A DNA stretch of 64,000 nucleotides from Actinomycetota bacterium (GTDB lineage: Bacteria; Actinomycetota; Acidimicrobiia; IMCC26256; VFJJ01): contig VFJJ01000026.1 of assembly GCA_009886115.1 (NCBI GenBank), positions 31,536-95,535 of the forward strand, given 5' to 3'. Below are positions 48,488 to 57,077 of the stretch, in pieces; within the stretch, counting starts at the first letter, position 1; every line of letters starts with the position of its first letter. The translations under genes and the position numbers were made by a program. Below the pieces are notes generated by a model. That model ran no database searches. It had not been told where the DNA came from and worked only from the letters and a program-made list of their open reading frames with translations.

Positions 48488-50880
48488 GTGGGCGTTGGCA
48501 CCTTGTGCTTGGCGACGAAGGTCACGGGGATGCGGGTGAGGTCGTCGAGGCTCAGCGACACCGAGGGACGGGCCACGGTCTCGACCCGACCGTAGAGCGT
48601 GGTGCGCTGCTCGAGGCGGCGGCCGATCGGTTCGCAGATGGCGCGGAACTGGTCCTCTTCCACGTACTGACCGTGGTTGGCGCCGGCGGCGCGCGAGATG
48701 TTCTCGTCCATCAGGGTGCCGCCGAGGTCGTTGACCCCCGCGAGGAGCATCTGCTGCACGCCGTGCATCCCGAGCTTGACCCACGACGCCTGGATGTTGT
48801 CGATCACCCCGAAGAACGCGATCCGGGCCGTGGCATGCAGCGCCAGGGCTTCGCGAAACAGGGGACCGGGACGCGACCGGCGCTGGAGGTAGATCGGCGT
48901 GGCCATGTGCACGAACGGCAAGGGCACGACCTCGGTGAAGCCCCCGGTCTCCTTCTGGAGATCACGGGCCCGAACGAAATGCCGGGCGATGTGGATTGGA
49001 TGCTCGACGTGGCCGAACATGATGGTGACGTTGGAGCGCAGGCCGACCCGGTGGGCTTGACGGTGGGCGTCGAGCCACTCCTCGGTGTTCACCTTGTCGG
49101 GGCAGATGATGGCCCTGACCTCGTCGTCGAGGATCTCGGCGGCCGTGCCCGGCAACGTCCCCAACCCCAAGGCCTTCAGCCGGCTCAGGTACTCGCCGAG
49201 CGGAACGCCGAGACGGCGAGCCCCCTCGGTCACCTCGAGAGCGGTGAAGCCGTGGACGTGGATGTCGGGGGCGACGGTCTTGACCGCCTCGATCACCGAC
49301 GCGTAGTAGTCGCCGTCGAAGTCGGGATGGATCCCGCCTTGCAGGCAGACCTCGGTGGCCCCCCGTTCGACGGCCTCGACCACCCGGCGCTGGATCTCGG
49401 AGTGGTCGAGCAGGTACGGAGCGCCGCGCAGGTTGAGCGAGAGCGGCCCTTTCGAGAACGCGCAGAACTTGCACTTGAACGTGCAGACGTTGGTGTAGTT
49501 GATGTTCCGGTTCCGTACGAACGTGACGACATCGCCGACGGCCTGGGTCCGAAGATCGTCGGCCAGCTCACACACGGCGTTCAGCTCCGGGCCCCGGGCG
49601 CTCAGGAGGGTGACGATCTCGTCGATGCCCACCTCCTGGCCGCTCCGCACGCCCGAGATCACCTCCTCGACCCGACCCCCGGGGAACGTCCGGGCCTGCC
49701 GGGCCCGCTCGAGCCGATCGACGGCTACCAGCGTCGGCGGCTCGTGGTCTTCGTCGCCGGCGGTCCACGTGTCGTCGCGGGCCAGTCCCTCGGCGTCGCT
49801 GCGGCCCATCACCGCGAAGCGCAGCCCGGCGTCGATCCAGGCCTCGGGCCGGCGCACGTACTCGGGGTAGATCGTGAGGCGCGGCACGAGCACCTTGCCC
49901 GCAGCGTCCGTGGCCGTAGCCAGGAGGTCGAGGCCGGGCCAGGGTCGCTCGGGATTCACATGGTCGGGCGTGACCGGTGAGACGCCACCCCAGTCGTCGA
50001 TGCCCGCGGCCACGAGGGGCGCCAGATCGTCGGACAGGTTCGGCGGAGCCTGGAGATGCACCGCGTCGGGGAGCAGCAGGCGGGCCACGGCGATCGTCCA
50101 ACGCAGCTCGTCGGCCGGGCACGCCTTGGCCCGGAACATGGTGGTCCCCGCCTTGGGCAGGAAGTTCTGGACGATCACTTCCTGCACGTGGCCGTGCCGG
50201 TGGTGCGATGCCGCGATCGCCAGCAACGCCTCGATGCGCTCCTGCCGAGTCTCGCCGATGCCCACCAGGATGCCCGTGGTGAACGGGACAGCTGCCTCAC
50301 CTGCGGCCTCCAGGGCAGCCAGACGGCGCTCGGGCGTCTTGTCGGGAGCACCCGCGTGGGGACCCCCGGGCTCGCCGAGGCGAGCGGCCAGGGTCTCGAT
50401 CATCATCCCCTGGCTGGGGCTCACGGCGCGGAGGCGCTCGAACTGGGCTCGGGTGAGCGCCCCGGCGTTGGCGTGGGGCAGCAGCCCCGTCTCGTCGAGA
50501 ACGGCCCGGGCCGCAGCCACGAGGTAGTCGACGGTGTCGGCGTACCCGTGCTCGGCCAGCCATGCTGCAGCGACGGGGTAGCGCTCCTCGGGAGCCTCGC
50601 CCAGTGTGAAGAGGGCTTCGTGGCAGCCCATCGCCTGACCGTGCCTGGCGATGTCGAGCACCTGGTCGATCGTGAGGTACGCAGCGTCGAGACGGGCGGG
50701 CGGCTTGGCGAACGTGCAGTAGCCGCAGCGGTCGCGACAGAGCATGGTGAGCGGTATGAACACCTTGGGGGAGTAGGTGATCCGGCTCCCGAACAGGCGG
50801 TCGCGCCGCTCTCCGGCCCTGGCGACGAGCTCGGCAAGGGGGGCGTCGAGCAGCCAGCGGGCCGCAGCGAGATCGTCCAT
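48484..50880 (-). CDS. fbiC: Bifunctional FO synthase (CofG/CofH), coenzyme F420 biosynthesis
   Basis: Two radical-SAM domains: CRDRCGYCTFAKPP and CTFKCKFCAFSKGP; 798 aa. Confidence 0.95.
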   Translation of the reverse strand: MDDLAAARWLLDAPLAELVARAGERRDRLFGSRITYSPKVFIPLTMLCRDRCGYCTFAKPPARLDAAYLTIDQVLDIARHGQAMGCHEALFTLGEAPEERYPVAAAWLAEHGYADTVDYLVAAARAVLDETGLLPHANAGALTRAQFERLRAVSPSQGMMIETLAARLGEPGGPHAGAPDKTPERRLAALEAAGEAAVPFTTGILVGIGETRQERIEALLAIAASHHRHGHVQEVIVQNFLPKAGTTMFRAKACPADELRWTIAVARLLLPDAVHLQAPPNLSDDLAPLVAAGIDDWGGVSPVTPDHVNPERPWPGLDLLATATDAAGKVLVPRLTIYPEYVRRPEAWIDAGLRFAVMGRSDAEGLARDDTWTAGDEDHEPPTLVAVDRLERARQARTFPGGRVEEVISGVRSGQEVGIDEIVTLLSARGPELNAVCELADDLRTQAVGDVVTFVRNRNINYTNVCTFKCKFCAFSKGPLSLNLRGAPYLLDHSEIQRRVVEAVERGATEVCLQGGIHPDFDGDYYASVIEAVKTVAPDIHVHGFTALEVTEGARRLGVPLGEYLSRLKALGLGTLPGTAAEILDDEVRAIICPDKVNTEEWLDAHRQAHRVGLRSNVTIMFGHVEHPIHIARHFVRARDLQKETGGFTEVVPLPFVHMATPIYLQRRSRPGPLFREALALHATARIAFFGVIDNIQASWVKLGMHGVQQMLLAGVNDLGGTLMDENISRAAGANHGQYVEEDQFRAICEPIGRRLEQRTTLYGRVETVARPSVSLSLDDLTRIPVTFVAKHKVPTPT

Positions 50881-50941
50881 GGCGGCGAGGCTATTCGTTC
50901 CGCCGCCCGTCAGCAGATGCCACCCGCCGCGCGGGCCGCGA

Positions 50942-51124
50942 TCAGTCGTCGGTCAGGTCGTCCTCGGTGATCTCCATGTCCCACCGTTCGCGGCAGTCGG
51001 GGCAGCGGTAGGCCACGATGTCGCCGCCCTCGTACTCGTCGTCGGGCTTGATCTCATAGAGCAAGAAGCACTCGCCGCCGCATTCCATGCAGGCGATCGT
51101 CGCGGGCGGACGGGCGTTGGCCAC
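50942..51124 (-). CDS. Small CxxC...CxxC zinc-ribbon-like protein (60 aa)
   Basis: MANARPPATIACMECGGECFLLYEIKPDDEYEGGDIVAYRCPDCRERWDMEITEDDL. Confidence 0.7.
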   Translation of the reverse strand: MANARPPATIACMECGGECFLLYEIKPDDEYEGGDIVAYRCPDCRERWDMEITEDDLTDD

Positions 51125-51139
51125 AGCCGGCCTCCTCGC

Positions 51140-52258
51140 TCAGCGGGCCCGCATCTCGTCGGCGCGCTTGGCGATGGTCTCGAGCACCTGGATGTGCGAC
51201 GCCGAGAACGCCGCGACGCCTTCCTCCTCGATGACACGGGTGACGTCGTCGAAGTCGACGCCGGCTCCGGCCAGCCCGGCGATCTGCTCGGCTGCCTCGT
51301 CGACGTCGCGCATGATCGTGTCGCGCTGGGGATCGCCGTGGTCGTGCAGTGCCTCGATCGACGCAGGCGCCAGGGTGTTCACGGTGTCGGGACCGATGAG
51401 CTCGTCGACGTAGAGCGTGTCGGAGTAGGCCGGGTTCTTGGTCGAGGTCGAGGCCCACAGCGGTCGCTGTACCCGGGCGCCGGCCGCCGCGAGCGGCTCC
51501 CACCGCTCGCCCGAGAAGCGTTGCTGGAACAGGCGGTAGGCCAGCTTGGCGTTGGCGACCGCGGCGGTACCGCGCAGCGGATGCCCTTCCGGCAGCCGTC
51601 GATCGGCCTCGGTGTCGACCCGGCTCACGAAGAAGCTGGCGACCGACCCCAGCTTCGACGGATCGCCTCCCGCAGCGACGAGCCGCTCGAGCCCTCGCAG
51701 GTAGGCTTCGATCACCTCGCCGTAGCGGGCGAGACTGAAGATCAACGTGACGTTGACGCTGCGGCCTTCGGCGATGGCCTCCTCGATGACCGGCAGGCCT
51801 TCGGGGGTGGCCGGCACCTTGACCATGACCGTGGGGCGGTCGAGGCGTGTATGCAACTCGCGGAGCTGGCGAAGGGTGCCCGCCGTGTCACGGGCCAAGC
51901 GGGGATCGACCTCGATCGAGACGAAGCCGTCGCGACCGTCGAGCCGTTGGTGGATGGGCGCCAGCAGATCGGCAACCTGGGAGATGTCGCGGAGCACCAT
52001 CTCCCAGTAGCACTCGTCGGTGCTGCGGCCCTCGGCGACGAGCTCGCGGAGCTGGGGGTCGTACTCGTCACCCGAGGAGATCGCCTTGTCGAAGATCGAC
52101 GGGTTCGATGTGACGCCCCGGATGCCGTGGTCGTGGAGCAAGCGCGCCAGGTCGCCGTTGGTGATGAGGAGGCGCCTGACGTTGTCGTACCACGGGCTCT
52201 GGCCGAAATCGTTGAGCCGGGCGATGGGGCTACCGGTCGAAGCGGTGCTGGAGGTCAT
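51140..52258 (-). CDS. tal: Transaldolase
   Basis: GIRGVTSNPSIFDKAI, SIEVDPRLARDT, MVKVPATPEGLPVIEEAIAEGRSVNVTLIFSL, RPLWASTSTKNPAYSDTLYVDELIGPDTVNT. Confidence 0.95.
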   Translation of the reverse strand: MTSSTASTGSPIARLNDFGQSPWYDNVRRLLITNGDLARLLHDHGIRGVTSNPSIFDKAISSGDEYDPQLRELVAEGRSTDECYWEMVLRDISQVADLLAPIHQRLDGRDGFVSIEVDPRLARDTAGTLRQLRELHTRLDRPTVMVKVPATPEGLPVIEEAIAEGRSVNVTLIFSLARYGEVIEAYLRGLERLVAAGGDPSKLGSVASFFVSRVDTEADRRLPEGHPLRGTAAVANAKLAYRLFQQRFSGERWEPLAAAGARVQRPLWASTSTKNPAYSDTLYVDELIGPDTVNTLAPASIEALHDHGDPQRDTIMRDVDEAAEQIAGLAGAGVDFDDVTRVIEEEGVAAFSASHIQVLETIAKRADEMRAR

Positions 52259-54306
52259 TCGTCGTCCTCGTCTTCTTCGTCGTCGTCGTCGTCGTACTCG
52301 TCGTCTTCGTAGGCGGATTCCTGCATGAGCTGGCGGGCCCGCTCGGTCACGTTGGGCACGTTGAAGCCGAACTTCTCGAGCGCGATCGCGCCCGGAGCGG
52401 AGGCTCCGAAGGTGTCGATGGTGACGGCGTCGTCGGCCCAACGATCCCATCCGAAGCTGGTGCCGGCCTCGACCACCATCGTGAGAGCGTCGGAGGGCAG
52501 CACGTCCTCCTGGACGTCCTCGCTCTGAGCGCCGAAGAGCTCGCACGACGGCATCGAGACCACCCGCACCGAGTAGCCCTCCTCCTCGAGCTGCGCCGCG
52601 GCGGTGACGCACAGGCTCAGCTCGGAGCCCGTGCCGATCAGGATGAGGTCGAGGGCGGCCGGGTCGGACTCGGCTTCGAGCACGTACGCGCCCTGGGCCA
52701 CTCCCACGTCGGCGTTGGCCTCTGTGCCTTCGAGGACCGGCAACGCCTGGCGGCTGAGGATGATCGCGGTCGGGCCGTCGCCTTCGAGATGCACCTTCCA
52801 GGCCGCTGCGGTCTCGTTGGCGTCAGCGGGACGGATCACCGTGAGATGGGGAATGGCGCGAAGGCTGGCCAGCTGTTCGACGGGCTGGTGGGTGGGGCCG
52901 TCCTCGCCGAGGCCGATGGAGTCGTGCGACCAGACGAAGGCCACCTTGGCCCGCGAGAGCGCAGCCAACCGTACGGCGGGCCGCATGTAGTCGGCGAAGA
53001 CGAGGAACGTGCCTCCGAAGGGGATCGTGCCGCCGTGCAGCGCCATCCCGTTCATGATCGAGCCCATGCCGTGTTCTCGTACCCCGAAGTGGAGTTGGTT
53101 ACCCGTGAAATCGGTTCGGGTGATCGGGCGGGAGCCCTTGATGGCCGTCCCGGTGTTGCCGGTGAGGTCGGCGCCGCCGCCCACGAGACCGGGAACGTCG
53201 GGGAGGATCGCGGTGAGCACGTCGGAGGAGGCCGCACGTGTGGCGACCGACGCTCCGGGCTGCCAACGGGGCAATCGGGCCATCCAGCCCGGACGGCCTC
53301 GGGCCGACCACGTCGTCGCCCAACGCTCGGCCCGCTCGGGATCGTCGCGTTCGAGGGCGCCGAGTCGCGCCTCCCACGCCTCGCGCAACGGCAGACCCCG
53401 GCGCCCGGCCGCCCGGTAGTACGCGCTCACGGCATCGGGCACGAAGAAGTGCTCGTCCTCGGGGAGCCCGAGGATCCGCTTGACGACGGCGACCTCGTCG
53501 GCGCCCAGCGGATCGCCGTGAGCCTTGGACGTGTCGGTGAACTTGGGGCTGGGCGTGCCGATGTGGCTGCGCAGGATCACCAGGCTCGGACGATCGTCAA
53601 CCACCATGGCCCGCCGCAGCCCGGCTTCGATGGCTTCGAGGTCCTCAGCGACCTCGCCGAGCTGGACGACGTTCCAGCCGTAGCCCTCGAAGCGGCGGGC
53701 GGCGTCGTCGCTCAGCGCTACCTCGGTCGGGCCGTCGATGGTGATGTGGTTGTCGTCGTAGATGGCGACGAGGCGTCCGAGGCCCAGATGGCCGGCCAGG
53801 CTGGCGGCCTCGTGGCTCACGCCTTCGGAGAGGTCGCCGTCGCCGCAGATCACGAAGATCCGGTGATCGCACAGGTCGGCGCCGAACGTCTCACGGAGAT
53901 GCCGCTCGGCGATGGCCATGCCCACGCCGTTGGCGAAGCCCTGACCCAGCGGACCGGTCGTGACCTCGACCCCGGCGGCATGACCACGCTCGGGATGGCC
54001 GGGCGTGCGCGACCCCCATTGGCGGAACGCCTTGATGTCGTCGAGGGTCAGCCCGAAGCCCGTGGTGTGCAAGAACCCGTAGAGCAACATCGAGGCGTGG
54101 CCGGCCGAGAGGATGAACCGGTCGCGGTCGGGCCAGTCGGGCGCGGTGGCGTCGTAGTTCATGACCCGGGTGAAGAGCACGTGCGTGAGCGGCGCCAGGG
54201 CCATGGCCGTGCCCGGATGGCCGGAGTTGGCCTGCTGCACGGCGTCCATGGCCAACGCCCGGATCACGTTGATGGCGCGGCCTTCAAGCTCGCCGGTCTC
54301 GCTCAC
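52255..54306 (-). CDS. tkt: Transketolase
   Basis: ALAMDAVQQANSGHPGTAMALAPL, DRFILSAGHASMLLYGFLH, GPLGQGFANGVGMAIAE, GDGDLSEGVSHEAASLAGHLGLGRLVAIYDDN; start GTG 54306. Confidence 0.95.
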   Translation of the reverse strand: MSETGELEGRAINVIRALAMDAVQQANSGHPGTAMALAPLTHVLFTRVMNYDATAPDWPDRDRFILSAGHASMLLYGFLHTTGFGLTLDDIKAFRQWGSRTPGHPERGHAAGVEVTTGPLGQGFANGVGMAIAERHLRETFGADLCDHRIFVICGDGDLSEGVSHEAASLAGHLGLGRLVAIYDDNHITIDGPTEVALSDDAARRFEGYGWNVVQLGEVAEDLEAIEAGLRRAMVVDDRPSLVILRSHIGTPSPKFTDTSKAHGDPLGADEVAVVKRILGLPEDEHFFVPDAVSAYYRAAGRRGLPLREAWEARLGALERDDPERAERWATTWSARGRPGWMARLPRWQPGASVATRAASSDVLTAILPDVPGLVGGGADLTGNTGTAIKGSRPITRTDFTGNQLHFGVREHGMGSIMNGMALHGGTIPFGGTFLVFADYMRPAVRLAALSRAKVAFVWSHDSIGLGEDGPTHQPVEQLASLRAIPHLTVIRPADANETAAAWKVHLEGDGPTAIILSRQALPVLEGTEANADVGVAQGAYVLEAESDPAALDLILIGTGSELSLCVTAAAQLEEEGYSVRVVSMPSCELFGAQSEDVQEDVLPSDALTMVVEAGTSFGWDRWADDAVTIDTFGASAPGAIALEKFGFNVPNVTERARQLMQESAYEDDEYDDDDDEEDEDDE
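52259..52312. repeat. TCG/TCC trinucleotide repeat encoding an acidic C-terminal tail of transketolase
   Basis: cgtcgtcctcgtcttcttcgtcgtcgtcgtcgtcgtactcgtcgtcttcg; protein end YEDDEYDDDDDEEDEDDE. Confidence 0.9.
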
Positions 54307-54503
54307 GATGCACCCTTCGTCGTCACTGCGTCTCTCGCGGGACGCTCCCCCAGTGTGGATCGTCCGGTCCTGCGCTCCAGAGCCTATGCGGCAGAGATGC
54401 TGGTCTCGCGCCCTCTGGGCGATCGTGCGCGTGCCCGCCTGCCGTCGATGGGCTCCCGCCGAAATCGGGGCGGCGGCGAAGGCACCGGTAGCCTCTCGCG
54501 TCG

Positions 54504-54845
54504 ATGAGCGACCCTGTCGACAACTCGCCCGACGCACGCCACGGCATCCGGATGACAGCGGATCGGATCCTCGCCCGCCCAGCCCAAGACGGCGGAGAAC
54601 GGCGGTCGCGAGCCGGCATCCTCATCCCGGCCACGGCCGAGCTGAACAAGCGGCTCCAGTGGGCGGAGGTCGTCGCAGTGGGGCCGACGGTGCGCAACAT
54701 CGAGGACGGCGACCGGGTGCTGTTCTCGCCTGAGAATTGCTTCGAGGTCGACCTGCGAGGCGACAACTACCTGATCCTGCGCGAGCGCGACATCCACGCC
54801 ATCGCCTCGGCCCGCGGCGAAGGCCAGACCGGGCTCTACCTGTAG
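54504..54845 (+). CDS. Divergent GroES/Cpn10-family protein
   Basis: RMTADRILARPAQDGGERRSRAGILIPATAELNKRLQWAEVVAVGPTVRNIEDGDRVLFSPENCFEVDLRGDNYLILRERDIHAI. Confidence 0.78.
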   Translation: MSDPVDNSPDARHGIRMTADRILARPAQDGGERRSRAGILIPATAELNKRLQWAEVVAVGPTVRNIEDGDRVLFSPENCFEVDLRGDNYLILRERDIHAIASARGEGQTGLYL

Positions 54846-54895
54846 CTCACGCGGGTGCGCCGTCGGTGCATCATCGGGCGCGTACGCTGTCGCCC

Positions 54896-55852
54896 ATGTC
54901 ATCTGAGGCGTCGAGCGGTCGAGCATCGCGGGCCGGCCGACGCTGTGGCGCTGCGGTTGGTGCCCTCCTCGCCTGCGTGAGCGTGCTCGTCGGCGTGCTC
55001 GGCGCCCAGCCGGCCGGTGCGGCCACGGTCGACGCCGGGGTCACCGTCAACTGCCCGCCATCCACCGGTTGCGTGGCGACGGCCTTCAACCCGGCGACGT
55101 TCACGGTGACGCTCGGCGATTCGGTGCGGTGGAACCCGCACGTGCCCGGGTCGGGTCAGAAGCAGGCCTTCTACGAAGTGAGGTCGACCGATCCCGACGG
55201 GCCCAACAGCCCGGGGGAGATCACGGCTGCGTACGTCTGGACCCCCACCGCGATCGGCACGTACTCGTTCTCCTGCAACATTTGCCAACAGTTCGTACCG
55301 CTCGCGGGCGGTCGCGTCACCGTCCAGGCCGCACCGACCACCACCACGACCGCCCCGACCACCACGACCACGGCTCCCACGACCACGACCACGGCCCCCA
55401 CGACCACGGCTCCCACCACCACGACCACAGCTCCCACGACCACGACCACGCGACGGCCCACCACCACCACGATCCCCACCACCACGACCCGTCCCCCCAA
55501 GGCCACCGCCTTCAGCGCGCCGACCACCACGACCCTGCCGTCCACCTCGACGTCGACCTCGACGACCACGTCGACGACCACGACCACCACGACCGGGGCG
55601 TCGACCACCACGGCGGAGCCGTTCGTGGAGGTTGAGGCCGTCGGCACGCTCGACGGCAACGGGGCGAGCTCCGACGGTGGCGGTGCCGGCTCGGGTGGCG
55701 ACGACGGTGGCACCGACGTCGGGCTGGCGCTCGGCGCGGGAGCCGCCGCGCTGGTGGGGCTGGGTGCGGTGGGCACCGGGCTCTGGTGGCGGCGGGGTCG
55801 GATCGACCGGCTCGATCCATTCGACGACCTGACCCTGCGAGCGGGCCGATGA
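54896..55852 (+). CDS. Secreted cupredoxin-like domain on Thr-rich stalk with C-terminal TM anchor
   Basis: Signal peptide; FNPATFTVTLGDSVRWNPHVPGSGQKQAF...IGTYSFSCNICQQFVPLAGGRVTV; PTTTTTA repeats; ALGAGAAALVGLGAVGTGLWWRR. Confidence 0.8.
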   Translation: MSSEASSGRASRAGRRCGAAVGALLACVSVLVGVLGAQPAGAATVDAGVTVNCPPSTGCVATAFNPATFTVTLGDSVRWNPHVPGSGQKQAFYEVRSTDPDGPNSPGEITAAYVWTPTAIGTYSFSCNICQQFVPLAGGRVTVQAAPTTTTTAPTTTTTAPTTTTTAPTTTAPTTTTTAPTTTTTRRPTTTTIPTTTTRPPKATAFSAPTTTTLPSTSTSTSTTTSTTTTTTTGASTTTAEPFVEVEAVGTLDGNGASSDGGGAGSGGDDGGTDVGLALGAGAAALVGLGAVGTGLWWRRGRIDRLDPFDDLTLRAGR

Positions 55853-56730
55853 GCGTTCGCCGCACTGTCCGGGTGCCGATCGGGCCCCCGCTCGCCGCGA
55901 TGGCGCTGATGCTCACGGCGTGGGCCCTGCTCTGTGCAGGCGCGGCCGTCTCGGCCACCGCCGCGGTGGTCGCGGCCGCGCAAGCGTCGACGACGCCCAC
56001 CACGACGCCCGACCCGTCGTCGACGACCACCACGACCGCGGGAGGTTCAACGACCACGACGGCCCTGGACACGACCACGACCACGCTGGCCACGACGACG
56101 ACGGGCGCGACCACCACGACAGCGGCGACCACCCCGACCACATCGGCGACCTCGACCACCGTCATCGTGACGACGAGCCCGGCTCCGGCCACGACCAGTC
56201 CGGCGGCGACGACCCGTCCCACGGCCGCGCCGACCCAGCCGAGCCGACCCACGACGGCCCCGCCGACCTTCCCCGCCATCGCCACCACGACCGCGCTGGC
56301 CGCCACGACCACCACGCTGCCTTCCACGACGACGTCCGCGGTCTCGACGACGACGTCCCCCGACGCCGGAGTCGGCGAGGACGGCGGCAGCGGCGGGGTC
56401 GCGGTGATCCTGGGTTCGGTGGCCGCGTTGGCGGGCCTCGGTGCCGCCGGCCTCCTCCTGTATCAGCGTCGCCAGCGGGCGATCCTCGACGACGCCCAGC
56501 TCGCCGGCGGGTCAGCTCCCCCCCGGAGCCCGCACCCCGGCGCGCCCGCGTTCTCCGACACCGCGCCTCTGGCGCCTCTGTCGGAGCCGGTCCGACCCGG
56601 TCCCGAGAGCCCGGAGCCGGTCGGCCCCGACGACGACGATCTCCTCGAGGGCCAGCTCGTCGAGGACATCGATGACGGTGAGCACGACGGTGGGCTCGAA
56701 GGTGACCACGGTCCCTGGCGCCCGAGCTGA
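55849..56730 (+). CDS. Thr/Ser-rich mucin-like membrane protein
   Basis: Signal/TM N-terminus, ~150 aa Thr/Ser/Ala/Pro tract, TM VAVILGSVAALAGLGAAGLLLYQRRQR, acidic cytoplasmic tail; 4 bp overlap with previous gene. Confidence 0.8.
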   Translation: MSVRRTVRVPIGPPLAAMALMLTAWALLCAGAAVSATAAVVAAAQASTTPTTTPDPSSTTTTTAGGSTTTTALDTTTTTLATTTTGATTTTAATTPTTSATSTTVIVTTSPAPATTSPAATTRPTAAPTQPSRPTTAPPTFPAIATTTALAATTTTLPSTTTSAVSTTTSPDAGVGEDGGSGGVAVILGSVAALAGLGAAGLLLYQRRQRAILDDAQLAGGSAPPRSPHPGAPAFSDTAPLAPLSEPVRPGPESPEPVGPDDDDLLEGQLVEDIDDGEHDGGLEGDHGPWRPS

Positions 56731-57077
56731 CCGTCGCACGGCCTCCAGCCACCACCGGAGCACCCGGCCGCAGGCGGGAGTCGTCCCCCTGCCGTCGCGG
56801 GCACGGGAGACCGCGCTGGACAACCTCGGGTGCTGCTCGGCCGACAGGCTCGACCACCCGGGTCGGCCACCCTCGGGCGAGCCCCGGAAAAGATTCGGAC
56901 CACCGCTGACACTCGCCGCTATCGTGAGCTGACCCTCAGGCCGGGCCACCGTCGTCCCGCCACCCCGGACAGTGCCGTCCACCCACCAGCTGCAGGCACG
57001 GCAGCCGCTGTCGATCCAGAGCAGCAGTCGCCGAGCAGTCCCCTCCGAGGCACGTACCGTCCGCACGCGACACCGGG

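Noticed and set aside
52789-54507. 572-aa ORF opposite transketolase
   Set aside because: Shadow of the transketolase coding strand
55334-55620. ACC/ACG-rich repetitive stretch considered as a DNA satellite
   Set aside because: Explained by codon usage of a Thr/Pro-rich stalk in a supported gene
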